Source of the DNA: CBDCGV01 sp965216955
Lineage (GTDB): Bacteria > Bacteroidota > Bacteroidia > Chitinophagales > JADIYW01
NCBI GenBank assembly: GCA_965216955.1
Contig: CBDCGV010000011.1
Location: 62,001 to 126,000, forward strand
Reading direction: 5' to 3'
DNA: 64,000 nucleotides
Each line of letters starts with the position of its first letter. Position 1 is the first letter of the stretch. The notes under the pieces were generated by a model. It saw nothing but the letters and a program-made list of their open reading frames with translations. It was not told the DNA's origin and did not search any database. The translations under genes and the position numbers were made by a program. This document shows, in pieces, positions 46,153-55,150 of this stretch.

Positions 46153-47031
46153 ATGAAAAAGTTGACACTATTGCTTTTATTGCCATATCTTATCGTAAGT
46201 AATGTTTTCGGTTCAAACAGTAATAAAAAGGATGACAAGGCACTTAAAATTCTATCATGGAACATTCATATGCTTCCATATATGATTTTTGCTAAGAGTG
46301 ATAAAAAAGAAAGAGAATCTAATATTTCAGAATATCTAAAAGAGAGCGATTATAACATTATTGTTTTTCAAGAAGCGTTTAAACAAAGAATTCGTAAACG
46401 TTTAAAAAAACATTTAAAAGAAAAGTACCCTTATACCTATGGCCCCGCAAATTGGAAATTCTTAAGTTTAAAAACTAACAGTGGTATAATGATTTTTAGC
46501 GATCGTCCATTAATTGAAAAAGGAGAAGTACAGTTTGATGTTTGCACTGGTGCAGATTGCTTAGCAAGAAAAGGATCTATTTTAGTAGAAGGAGAACATA
46601 ATGGACATTTATTCCAAATAGCAGGGACACATGCAAATGCAGGAGGCTCTAGAATCATGAAGAATCACCAATACCATCAAATATATGATGGGCTTCTTTA
46701 CAAATATCAAAAACAAGGAGTCCCTCAATTTATATGCGGAGACATGAATCGAAGTATGAGTAATAAACGTCAGTATAAAGAAATGCTCCAAATATTTGAC
46801 GCTGAAGACGGTCCTTTAGGTGGTGAACGGCAATATACTAACTACCAAAAAAGTGGCATTATAGATTATATTTTACTTAGAAGAAATGGTTCTGATATAA
46901 AATCAATTAAAAAAACGGTGCCTACTATTGGACCAGATTACGACCCCAAAATTGAAAAATATAAACCAGGGGGTATGAGTTGGTCTGACCATTTTCCAGT
47001 TGACATTACTATTGTTTTTGAAGAAAATTAA
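46153..47031 (+). CDS. Secreted sphingomyelinase C-like phosphodiesterase
   Basis: A 292-residue protein with a signal peptide (MKKLTLLLLLPYLIVSNVFG). It belongs to the endonuclease/exonuclease/phosphatase fold; the order LSWNIHMLPY, VFQEAF (metal-binding Glu), GTHANAGG, CGDMN, DYILL and SDHFPV (catalytic His) fits bacterial neutral sphingomyelinases. It would cleave a phosphodiester lipid such as sphingomyelin or ceramide phosphorylethanolamine outside the cell. The typical beta-hairpin for membrane binding cannot be confirmed. It stands 63 bases before serC. Confidence 0.8.
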   Translation: MKKLTLLLLLPYLIVSNVFGSNSNKKDDKALKILSWNIHMLPYMIFAKSDKKERESNISEYLKESDYNIIVFQEAFKQRIRKRLKKHLKEKYPYTYGPANWKFLSLKTNSGIMIFSDRPLIEKGEVQFDVCTGADCLARKGSILVEGEHNGHLFQIAGTHANAGGSRIMKNHQYHQIYDGLLYKYQKQGVPQFICGDMNRSMSNKRQYKEMLQIFDAEDGPLGGERQYTNYQKSGIIDYILLRRNGSDIKSIKKTVPTIGPDYDPKIEKYKPGGMSWSDHFPVDITIVFEEN

Positions 47032-47094
47032 ACTCAACTTCCCTATTTCAGCTCTTGGTTCAAATATTTATTTTGATAAAGCTAACTTTGAAAT

Positions 47095-48162
47095 ATGAAA
47101 ATTCACAATTTTAGTGCGGGGCCATCTATCCTTCCTAAAGAGGTTATGGAACAAGCTTCTCAAGGAGTTTTAGAATTGAATAATATTGGATTGTCTATTC
47201 TTGAAATTTCTCATAGAAGTAAAGACTTTATGTCTATCATTGAAGAAGCCCAGTTCTTGGTAAAGAAACTTTTAAAAGTTCCTGACAATTACCATATTCT
47301 GTTTCTTCAAGGTGGTGCAAGTACTCAATTTGCGATGGTTCCCCTAAATCTTTTACCCGCAAAAGGCTTAGCTAATTATATCGATACCGGAACATGGACA
47401 ACCAAAGCCATTGACGATGCTAAAAAATTAGGTGACGTAGAGATTATTGCATCTTCAAAAAATGATCATTACAAATATATCCCAAAAACATTTTCTGTAA
47501 ATAAAGATGCTTCATATGTACATATTTGTACCAACAATACTATTTATGGCACAGAATGGCATCAAATTCCCCAATTTAGTATTCCAGTTGTAGCAGATAT
47601 GTCTTCCAATATTTTTAGCAGGCCAATAAATATTTCTAACTATGACTTAATATATGCTGGTGCGCAAAAGAATTTAGGTCCAGCTGGAGCAACCATTGTT
47701 ATCATAAAAGATGGCATTTCTGGAAAAGTAGAAAGGTCAATTCCTGCTATGTTAGACTACCAAAAGCATATTTCTAAAGCTTCTGTTTATAACACTCCTT
47801 CTGTTTTTGCCATTTATGTATGCTTGTTAACCCTAAGATGGTTAGACAGCAATGGAGGAATAGAAGCAATTAAAGCCAAGAACATACAAAAAGCCAACTT
47901 ACTTTATGAAGAAATTGACCGTAACCCATTATTTTATGGACTTGTGGAAAAAGAAGATAGGTCTAGAATGAATGTTACATTCAGATTAAAAGAGGAAAGC
48001 AAAAACGATCATTTTCTAAAGATGATGAGTGAAAGAGGAATTTCTGGAATAAAAGGCCATAGAGTTGCTGGCGGTTTTAGAGCTTCTATTTACAATGCAA
48101 TGCCCATTGAAAGTGTAAAACATCTAATCCATGCGATGCAAGATTTTGAAAATACTATTTAA
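47095..48162 (+). CDS. serC: Phosphoserine aminotransferase
   Basis: A 355-residue class V PLP aminotransferase converting 3-phosphohydroxypyruvate to phosphoserine in serine synthesis (also used for pyridoxal phosphate). The start MKIHNFSAGPSILPKEV, FLQGGASTQFAMVP, YAGAQKNLGPAG (PLP lysine in QKN) and the C-terminal GIKGHRVAGGFRASIYNA are diagnostic. Full length for the family. serA and serB are not in the window. The M43 protease gene follows after three bases and may be expressed by read-through. Confidence 0.96.
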   Translation: MKIHNFSAGPSILPKEVMEQASQGVLELNNIGLSILEISHRSKDFMSIIEEAQFLVKKLLKVPDNYHILFLQGGASTQFAMVPLNLLPAKGLANYIDTGTWTTKAIDDAKKLGDVEIIASSKNDHYKYIPKTFSVNKDASYVHICTNNTIYGTEWHQIPQFSIPVVADMSSNIFSRPINISNYDLIYAGAQKNLGPAGATIVIIKDGISGKVERSIPAMLDYQKHISKASVYNTPSVFAIYVCLLTLRWLDSNGGIEAIKAKNIQKANLLYEEIDRNPLFYGLVEKEDRSRMNVTFRLKEESKNDHFLKMMSERGISGIKGHRVAGGFRASIYNAMPIESVKHLIHAMQDFENTI

Positions 48163-48165
48163 GCG

Positions 48166-49725
48166 ATGGCTTTACGGATTCTCAGTCTATATACCCTGCT
48201 AGTACTATTTTGCATTAGTATTTTTTCGCAAGAAGAGTGTGCCACTGAACATCTTCACAAAAAACTTATCAAAGAAAATAGTTCTTATAAAAGTTCTTTT
48301 TTTAGAAAAACTCTTCAAAGCTCGGTTGATAGCGGACAAGTAATAACCATTCCTGTTGTCGTACATGTAATTCATCTAGGTGAAGCCGAAGGTTTTGGAT
48401 CCAATATTAATTACAACCAAATATATAATGCCATTGAAACTATGAATAAAAATTTCCAATATGCACATGGAAACGATATTGGCATACAATTTTGTTTAGC
48501 TAAAAGAGACCCCAATGGGTTTCCTACCAATGGCGTGGTACGAGTCGATGGAAGGTCAATACCTTTGTATCCATACAAAGGTATTGAATCTCCAATAGGA
48601 ATGGGAGCCGATGAAACGGCTGTAAAGGATTTAAGCCGTTGGCCAAACACTACATATTATAATATTTGGGTAGTACATAAAATTGAAGGTGCTGCTGGGT
48701 ATGCCTATTATCCAACCACTTACATCAATGATGGAACCACTATAAGGGCCTCCTCTATGTCTAGCATATCAAGTACTTTAAGTCATGAATTAGGACATGC
48801 ATTTAATCTAAGACATACTTTTGAAGGTGACAGTGATGGGACTTTTTGTCCAGATAACACCAATTGCTCTCTTGATGGAGACCGGGTTTGTGACACTCCT
48901 CCCCACAAAAGACAAGATTGTTTTGGTCAAAACAATTGTGGTTATTATGATCTCCCTTATGCTAATTCCATGTTTAATTATATGAGTTATTGCATACTAA
49001 GAAATAGATTTACTGAGGGACAAAAAGAAAGAATGCGGGAAGCAGCGTTATCTTATCCAAGAAATCTTTTAGCTCAATCTAATGTTTGTAGATCCTTCGA
49101 CAATTTTGATATTAGTTTAGACTCTATTCTTTATCCTACTAGCATTCAAGTTAATAATACGTGCAGTAATCATATTGATATTGAAATTATTGTTTCAAAT
49201 AAGGGCCTAAAAACTGCTAAGTCTATTAACCTTGCTTATAAATATAAAAATGAGCGTTGGGTTTCGGAAAGATTCTCCTTAAATTTAAAATCCTTTGAAA
49301 AAGACACGTTAAAACTTAAAGGCCTTACCTTAGAAGAAGGCACAGATGCTCACAATATTTCTTTTTCTGTTCAAACGATAAATGGGCACCCTGACCAAAA
49401 TCAGAATAATGATTCTATATCTATTTCATTTAACACCAATGATACTTGTATAATTTCTCCTATAAGTGAAGGGTTTCTATCCAAAATTAGCATATTTCCT
49501 TCCTTAAATTCAAATGGAATTATCCATATAAAAAATATGCCTCTAAGAACTGACAAGACAATATTTGAAATTTTTGATGTTGCAGGAAATATAAAAGAGA
49601 GCAAAACAGGAGTCCTAAATCGAAATACAACTTATGATATTTCACACTTAGCTAATGGAGCTTACTTTTTCAGAATTTCAGTGGGAGTTTATTCTAAGAC
49701 ATTAAGGTTTTATGTCATAAAATAA
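48166..49725 (+). CDS. Secreted M43 (pappalysin-type) metalloprotease with T9SS sorting domain
   Basis: A 519-residue protein with signal peptide and propeptide-like N-terminus. The zinc motif HELGHAFNLRH places ligands at His207, His211 and His217 with Glu208 as base, and the downstream FNYMSYC supplies the Met-turn expected in metzincins. Cysteines in CPDNTNCSLDGDRVC are typical of M43. A CARDB-like domain (about 310-425) precedes the T9SS sorting domain (SIFPSLNSNGIIHI and GAYFFRISV). It should act outside the cell. Confidence 0.88.
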   Translation: MALRILSLYTLLVLFCISIFSQEECATEHLHKKLIKENSSYKSSFFRKTLQSSVDSGQVITIPVVVHVIHLGEAEGFGSNINYNQIYNAIETMNKNFQYAHGNDIGIQFCLAKRDPNGFPTNGVVRVDGRSIPLYPYKGIESPIGMGADETAVKDLSRWPNTTYYNIWVVHKIEGAAGYAYYPTTYINDGTTIRASSMSSISSTLSHELGHAFNLRHTFEGDSDGTFCPDNTNCSLDGDRVCDTPPHKRQDCFGQNNCGYYDLPYANSMFNYMSYCILRNRFTEGQKERMREAALSYPRNLLAQSNVCRSFDNFDISLDSILYPTSIQVNNTCSNHIDIEIIVSNKGLKTAKSINLAYKYKNERWVSERFSLNLKSFEKDTLKLKGLTLEEGTDAHNISFSVQTINGHPDQNQNNDSISISFNTNDTCIISPISEGFLSKISIFPSLNSNGIIHIKNMPLRTDKTIFEIFDVAGNIKESKTGVLNRNTTYDISHLANGAYFFRISVGVYSKTLRFYVIK

Positions 49726-49741
49726 AGTTATGGACATGCAC

Positions 49742-50209
49742 TTATTCCATAGGAGTTATAGAAAGGTCATTTTTCTTTTTTCTACTTTTAAGAATTAATG
49801 GTAAAGAAGTGGATAATCCCAATGTACCAATAATCGTCCCCATTAATGTAATATCTGACCCTGAAACTTGATCATCTACTTGAGTACTAAAATTTTCATT
49901 TCTACGTTTCATTTTAATAAGCCCAAAAGAAGTCATTCCACCACCTAAAGCAACTACAGAAAGTAAAGAGTATCCTGCAATTTTCATGTACTTTCTTTTT
50001 TTATCATTGGCTTTTTCCTCCTCCAAAAGAAAGCTCTGTTTATTGAAAGAAAAATCAGTAAAGTTTTCATTAATATCTTTTGATAAAAGGATCGATGATT
50101 GGTCACTATAATTAGCGGCATAAGCATTTGCCAACCAATTATTATTCTGTGCAAAAAGATTATTAGATAAAAAAATTAATGCTGCAAGGTTTAAAAACAT
50201 CCATTTCAT
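49742..50209 (-). CDS. Hypothetical exported membrane protein
   Basis: A 155-residue protein with a signal peptide (MKWMFLNLAALIFLSNNLFAQ) and two further hydrophobic segments (about 78-98 and 118-137) separated by a basic loop MKRRNENF, ending in a basic tail. No family recognised. It lies 25 bases downstream of the MoxR gene and may be its operon partner. Not otherwise interpretable. Confidence 0.5.
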   Translation of the reverse strand: MKWMFLNLAALIFLSNNLFAQNNNWLANAYAANYSDQSSILLSKDINENFTDFSFNKQSFLLEEEKANDKKRKYMKIAGYSLLSVVALGGGMTSFGLIKMKRRNENFSTQVDDQVSGSDITLMGTIIGTLGLSTSLPLILKSRKKKNDLSITPME

Positions 50210-50234
50210 ATAGAATGAATTTAATAAATTATCA

Positions 50235-51095
50235 TTAGAACTTACGTTGATACGCTTTTTTCATCCGTAACAAAAGTTCCAAATCTTGTTCGTTTTTTAG
50301 AAGTGCCCCAATATTTGGTGGCAAATTATTTATTAAATCTACTTCCGCCAATTCTTCAACGCCCATTTTTCCTATTTTCAACAACTTTATCCAGTCTACT
50401 AATTCGCTTGTAGATGGTCGTTTTTTTAATCCATGAACTTCTCTGATTGAATAAAAGATTTTCATTGCCTCTTTCATCATTTTATCAGCTATTCCTGGAA
50501 AGTGTACTTCAACAATTTGTTGCATTGTTTCTTTATCTGGAAATGCAATATAATGGAAGAAGCATCTTCTTAAAAATGCATCCGGCAATTCTTTTTCATT
50601 ATTAGAGGTTATAATTACAATTGGACGTTTTTTTGCTTTTACTGTCTTGTTTAATTCATAACAGAAAAATTCCATCTTATCCAATTCAAGCAAAAGGTCA
50701 TTAGGAAATTCTATATCTGCTTTATCAATTTCATCTATCAACAAAACTAACTGTTCTTCTGCTTCAAAAGCTTCCCATAGTTTCCCCTTATTGATATAAT
50801 TGGCAATGTCTTTTACTTTATCATCTCCTAATTGCGAATCTCTTAAACGAGCTACAGCATCATATTCGTACAATCCTTGTTGCGCCGTAGTAGTAGATTT
50901 CACATGCCAAGTAATAATTTTCTTATTTAAAGCTTTAGACACTTCAAATGCCAACATCGTTTTTCCAGTACCGGGCTCCCCTTTTATAAGCAGTGGTTTT
51001 TCCAAAGCAATTGCTGCGTTTACCGCAACACTCAACTCTCTAGTAGCTATATAGTCTTTTGTTCCTTTAAATTCCATTCTAATTATTGATTTCAA
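50235..51095 (-). CDS. MoxR-family AAA+ ATPase
   Basis: A 286-residue single AAA+ domain with Walker A GEPGTGKTM, Walker B LLIDEIDKAD, sensor 1 ITSNNEKELPDAFLRRC and arginine finger region. MoxR ATPases work as chaperones with VWA-domain partners to insert metal or activate enzymes. The VWA gene lies 20 bases upstream in the same direction. The target of the pair is unknown; no carbon-monoxide dehydrogenase or methanol dehydrogenase gene is nearby. Confidence 0.9.
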   Translation of the reverse strand: MKSIIRMEFKGTKDYIATRELSVAVNAAIALEKPLLIKGEPGTGKTMLAFEVSKALNKKIITWHVKSTTTAQQGLYEYDAVARLRDSQLGDDKVKDIANYINKGKLWEAFEAEEQLVLLIDEIDKADIEFPNDLLLELDKMEFFCYELNKTVKAKKRPIVIITSNNEKELPDAFLRRCFFHYIAFPDKETMQQIVEVHFPGIADKMMKEAMKIFYSIREVHGLKKRPSTSELVDWIKLLKIGKMGVEELAEVDLINNLPPNIGALLKNEQDLELLLRMKKAYQRKF

Positions 51096-51115
51096 ATTGT
51101 TAAAGATAGGAAGTC

Positions 51116-52330
51116 TTAATTATTAAAAGCTTGTCTTGCTCTTTTAGGTGTTTTTTTTCCTTTTAAAGTTTTCATTGCATTATTCAAACCATCAAGTGTC
51201 ATGGGGAACATTCTATCATTAAAGAATTCTTTTACCATTTCTAATGAATAAACACCATCCCAATACTGCTCTAATGTAGGATTAATCCAAACGGTATAAG
51301 GATACTTGTCCTTTATACGCTGTAACCATGTTATTCCTGCCTCATCATTATAATGTTCAACGCTACCTCCTTTTGCAGTAATTTCATACGGAGACATTGT
51401 CGCATCGCCAACAATAACCACACGATAATCTGAATTATACTTATGTAAGATGTCAAATGTTGGAATTCTATCGCTCCATCTTAATGAATTGTCTCTCCAA
51501 ACAGATTCATAGATACAATTATGGAAATAAAAATATTCAAGATGCTTAAACTCAGATTTAGCAGAAGAAAAAAGCTGCTCACAGACTTCAATGTGAGGAT
51601 CCATTGAACCACCAACATCAAAAAACATCAAAACTTTCACTCTGTTTTTTCTAGATGGAACCATTTCAATATCAAGCCATCCCGCATTTTTACAAGTTTT
51701 TTGTATCGTTGTATCAAGATCTAACTCTTCCAACCTACCCTCTCTCGCAAAAACCCTTAATCGCCTTAATGCCATCTTTATATTTCGAGTATTTAACTCT
51801 TTATCAGACGCATAATCCTTAAAGTTTCTTTTTTCCCAAACCTTTACAGCACTTCGTTGACCTCCACTACCGCCAATTCTAACCCCTTCAGGATTGAACC
51901 CTCCATGACCAAAAGGGGAAGTCCCTCCTGTTCCTATCCACTTATTCCCTCCCTGATGCTTTTCCTTCTGCTCTTCCATTAGTTTTTCCAAGCGCTCCAT
52001 CAACTTATCTAATCCACCCATCGCTTCTATCATTGCTTTCTCCTCCTCAGAAAACAAACGATCCATTTCTTTTTCCAACCAATCTTTAGGGATTTCCTTT
52101 ACAGAAAGCTCATCAAAAATTTTGGCTCCATTAAAATATTTCCCAAATAGTATATCAAAACGATCCAAATATTGTTCGTTTTTAATCATAATGGTTCTAC
52201 ACAAGTAGTAAAAATCATCAAGGTTGTAGTTGGCCAAACCTTTTTCTAAAGCTTCCAATAGAGAGAGGTATTCCTTTGTAGAAACTGGCAATCCCTCTTC
52301 TTTTAATTTTAAGAAAAAATCTAAAAACAT
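51116..52330 (-). CDS. VWA-domain CoxE-like protein
   Basis: A 404-residue cytosolic protein with an N-terminal helical region, a Gly-rich stretch (GGNKWIGTGGTSPFGHGG), and a C-terminal VWA domain with FFDVGGSMD as its MIDAS start: the first Ser of DxSxS is Gly here. It is of the CoxE/YehP type and almost certainly partners the MoxR ATPase that follows 20 bases later. The unusual MIDAS may still bind metal through the remaining Ser. Upstream there are 187 bases without a gene. Confidence 0.85.
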   Translation of the reverse strand: MFLDFFLKLKEEGLPVSTKEYLSLLEALEKGLANYNLDDFYYLCRTIMIKNEQYLDRFDILFGKYFNGAKIFDELSVKEIPKDWLEKEMDRLFSEEEKAMIEAMGGLDKLMERLEKLMEEQKEKHQGGNKWIGTGGTSPFGHGGFNPEGVRIGGSGGQRSAVKVWEKRNFKDYASDKELNTRNIKMALRRLRVFAREGRLEELDLDTTIQKTCKNAGWLDIEMVPSRKNRVKVLMFFDVGGSMDPHIEVCEQLFSSAKSEFKHLEYFYFHNCIYESVWRDNSLRWSDRIPTFDILHKYNSDYRVVIVGDATMSPYEITAKGGSVEHYNDEAGITWLQRIKDKYPYTVWINPTLEQYWDGVYSLEMVKEFFNDRMFPMTLDGLNNAMKTLKGKKTPKRARQAFNN

Positions 52331-52517
52331 AGTTAAAGTTAATTAGATATCTGAATTTTAGGATTCCTAAACCAATATTTTAAATTTATCGCCAACTTAT
52401 ATCGTTTGTTAGATACATTGTTTAGAAGATAAAAGGTCCTTTATTTTTACATCAAGTCCATTAATTAAAACGACTCACCTTTTAAGCGCATGAATATTCG
52501 AAATGATCAAAACATTA

Positions 52518-52970
52518 TTACTCTTTTTGATTTAAAAAGGACCAAATAAGATCTGACTCAAAACCTTTGAGTTTAAGTGTTTTAAAAACCTTGTCCTTCC
52601 TAATATAAAGATTATCCTCCATTAAAGAATTCCACTTATTATTTATTAAATCTTCTAAAACAACTAAATATTCGCTATTTGAGATCTGCTCTAATCCCTT
52701 TTCTATGAGCTCTTCCGAAATATTTTTTCCTATGAGTCCGTTTCTGATTTTAACCTTCCCCCATTTATTTCTAAAAAAATGTCCTCTTGAAAATGCAATG
52801 GCATATCGCTCTTCACATAAATAGTTTTGATCTTTTAATTTTTCGACATAACTATCTATATTCTCCAAAGATTCATCTAGTTTTAATAGTTTTTGCTTTA
52901 TATCATAAATACATCTCTCCTGATAAGCGCAAAAGTTTTGAAGTTTTGCATAAATATCCTTATTAAGCAT
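52518..52970 (-). CDS. recX: RecX-family regulator of RecA
   Basis: A 150-residue helical protein with the RecX repeats: ERCIYDIKQKLLK, YVEKLKDQNYLCEERYAIAFSRGHFFRNKWG and IRNGLIGKNISEELIEKGL. RecX binds RecA filaments and limits recombination. Length is normal for Bacteroidota. It is third in a run with ctaA (11-base gap) and anmK; recA itself is not in the window. Confidence 0.88.
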   Translation of the reverse strand: MLNKDIYAKLQNFCAYQERCIYDIKQKLLKLDESLENIDSYVEKLKDQNYLCEERYAIAFSRGHFFRNKWGKVKIRNGLIGKNISEELIEKGLEQISNSEYLVVLEDLINNKWNSLMEDNLYIRKDKVFKTLKLKGFESDLIWSFLNQKE

Positions 52971-52981
52971 ACTATATATAC

Positions 52982-54028
52982 TTATCGGTATTTAATCATA
53001 TAATGAAAGTAGACCACCACCACCAGTAATACAAATGCAGTAAATTGATGTATCAATCCCCAAGCTATAGGAATTGCACCTTCTGATCCTACTAGTGTTA
53101 ACACTCCCCATAAAGCTTGTAATAAAACAACTATAAGTAAAATCCACCTTCTATCCCTTAAGGCGATGTTTTTAAATAATTTTTTATTTCCAAAAACAAT
53201 AAATGCAATAAAAAATAGGATAATGTATGCTAATGTTCTATGTATAAATTGTAAAGTGGCTTTATTTTCTAGAAAATTATTCCAAAGAGGTTTTAGCACA
53301 AAAAGGTTTTCTGGGATCCATTCTCCATTCATTTTAGGCCATGTCGGATATGCGATTGATGCTTTCCAACCGGCAACCATACCTCCTAAGGATATTTGAA
53401 GTATCACTAAAAAAATAAGAAGTGTAAAATACTTTCTAAGCGTTTTTTCATATAATTTCACCTTTTGAGGTATCATTCTTTCTAAAGCAAGACGAATAAC
53501 TAGCATATACAGAAGTGTAGCAAAGATTAAATGTAAAGTTAGTTTCAGTGGACTCACCCAAGGCATATCTACCAAGCCACTTTTCACCATTATCCATCCA
53601 ATGACCCCCTGTATTCCAATTAAGATTAATAATAAAATGTACTTGTACAGTTCATCATTCACAATTTTTTTCTGATACCAAAAAACTACTATTGGAATAA
53701 AAAAATAGAGTCCCAGTAACCTACCCCAAAGTCTGTGAAAGTACTCCCAAAAATAAATTCCCTTAAATTCGGACAAGGTCATCCCTTGATTGATTAATTC
53801 ATACTGTGGAAACTGTTTATACTTTTCATAAACATCCAACCATTGATTCTTATTCAATGGAGGTATGGTTCCTAATATCAAATCCCACTCCGTAATAGAA
53901 AGTCCTGAGCCCGTTAATCTTGTAATTCCTCCTAAAACTATTTGAAAAAGAATAACAACAACTCCAATTGCGAGCCACTTACTAATTTGTTTATTTGACC
54001 TTGTATTATAAAGCATAGTTATTTTCAA
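52982..54028 (-). CDS. ctaA: Heme A synthase (COX15/CtaA)
   Basis: A 348-residue membrane protein with about eight helices. It oxidises the heme O methyl group to the formyl group of heme A for cytochrome c oxidase. The signature GGITRLTGSGLSITEW, EYFHRLWGR and later FIHRTLAY and HQFTAF supply the four conserved heme-ligand histidines. It belongs to the COX15 (alpha-proteobacterial and Bacteroidetes) branch by length and the EYFHR motif. It lies between anmK and recX. Confidence 0.95.
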   Translation of the reverse strand: MKITMLYNTRSNKQISKWLAIGVVVILFQIVLGGITRLTGSGLSITEWDLILGTIPPLNKNQWLDVYEKYKQFPQYELINQGMTLSEFKGIYFWEYFHRLWGRLLGLYFFIPIVVFWYQKKIVNDELYKYILLLILIGIQGVIGWIMVKSGLVDMPWVSPLKLTLHLIFATLLYMLVIRLALERMIPQKVKLYEKTLRKYFTLLIFLVILQISLGGMVAGWKASIAYPTWPKMNGEWIPENLFVLKPLWNNFLENKATLQFIHRTLAYIILFFIAFIVFGNKKLFKNIALRDRRWILLIVVLLQALWGVLTLVGSEGAIPIAWGLIHQFTAFVLLVVVVYFHYMIKYR

Positions 54029-54044
54029 CTATATGATAAACAGT

Positions 54045-55112
54045 CTATTTATGCAAATATAGTGCTCCTCCGATTGAATTACTAGAGGCTCCTGTTACCG
54101 ATTTAAGAACATTTTCTTTTTCTAAAAATCTAAGCAGTCCAAAAAAAGCAATCACTAGAGCCTCTTTAAAATCTATTAATTCATTATCCGCAACATCCAC
54201 ATTGACGGTCAATAAAAATTTCTGAATTGTCTCAACAAGAAAACCATTTAAAGCGCCCCCCCCAGATACAAGAAGTTTTTCTATATTTTGGGATTCTAGT
54301 GTTTGTGCTACTTTCTCTGCAATATGATAAGTTACAGTCTTTAAACAGTCTTCAATATTATGAAGATAATCGTCAATTTCAGGAATAAAGTTTTCATATA
54401 TATATTCTGTGCTTAAACTCTTGGGTATTGCTATTTTATAATATGGAATCGTATTTAATCTTTTTAAAAGCGTTTTATTCAAAAAACCTTTTCTAGACAT
54501 TTCTCCATTCTTATCAAAAGATCTCCCTTTTTTTCTCGACAAATAATTTAACAACGTATTAGCGGGACAGACATCGAAAGCATGAACACCCTGTTTCTTA
54601 TGAATTGAGATATTAGCAATTCCTCCAATGTTTAAAAAAGCACTATAATGCTTAAATAAATACTTTTCTCCTATGGGGACAATAGGTGCTCCTTGCCCGC
54701 CTAGACTCATATCTAATAATCTTAGATCTGAAACTACAGGGGTGCCACATGTTGCTGAAACTGCTGCACCAGCACCAATTTGACTAGTATACCCCTTATT
54801 TGGATTATGAAATGCGGTATGGCCATGAATCGCTACTAAATCAGGTAGAGGAAGTCTTTTTCTGATCAAAAAAGAATTTATTTGGCTGCCAAAATACTTT
54901 CCAAGTTCAACATCTATAGCTACAAACTCTTCCGCACTTAAAACTCTTACATTTCTAAGTATCTTATCCCATTTTTTGTCATAGGCTATACATTCTGAAG
55001 CATCTATTTCATAGTTCCACTCGTTCTTGTCTAATGTAAAATTACAATATGCCATATCAATTCCATCTATAGAACTGCCCGACATTAACCCAAGAACTTT
55101 GAAGCTTTCCAA
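54045..55112 (-). CDS. anmK: Anhydro-N-acetylmuramic acid kinase
   Basis: A 355-residue kinase that phosphorylates and opens anhydroMurNAc recovered from peptidoglycan turnover. The start LMSGSSIDGIDMAYC (GTSxDGxD pattern), HGHTAFHNP, LNIGGIANIS and VSGGGALN are diagnostic. It begins the run anmK-ctaA-recX. It is divergent from the amidohydrolase gene at 55151 with only 38 bases between the starts, so their promoters overlap. Confidence 0.95.
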   Translation of the reverse strand: MESFKVLGLMSGSSIDGIDMAYCNFTLDKNEWNYEIDASECIAYDKKWDKILRNVRVLSAEEFVAIDVELGKYFGSQINSFLIRKRLPLPDLVAIHGHTAFHNPNKGYTSQIGAGAAVSATCGTPVVSDLRLLDMSLGGQGAPIVPIGEKYLFKHYSAFLNIGGIANISIHKKQGVHAFDVCPANTLLNYLSRKKGRSFDKNGEMSRKGFLNKTLLKRLNTIPYYKIAIPKSLSTEYIYENFIPEIDDYLHNIEDCLKTVTYHIAEKVAQTLESQNIEKLLVSGGGALNGFLVETIQKFLLTVNVDVADNELIDFKEALVIAFFGLLRFLEKENVLKSVTGASSNSIGGALYLHK

Positions 55113-55150
55113 AATTATATCACCTTTGTAATACGAATATCGAATGTTTT

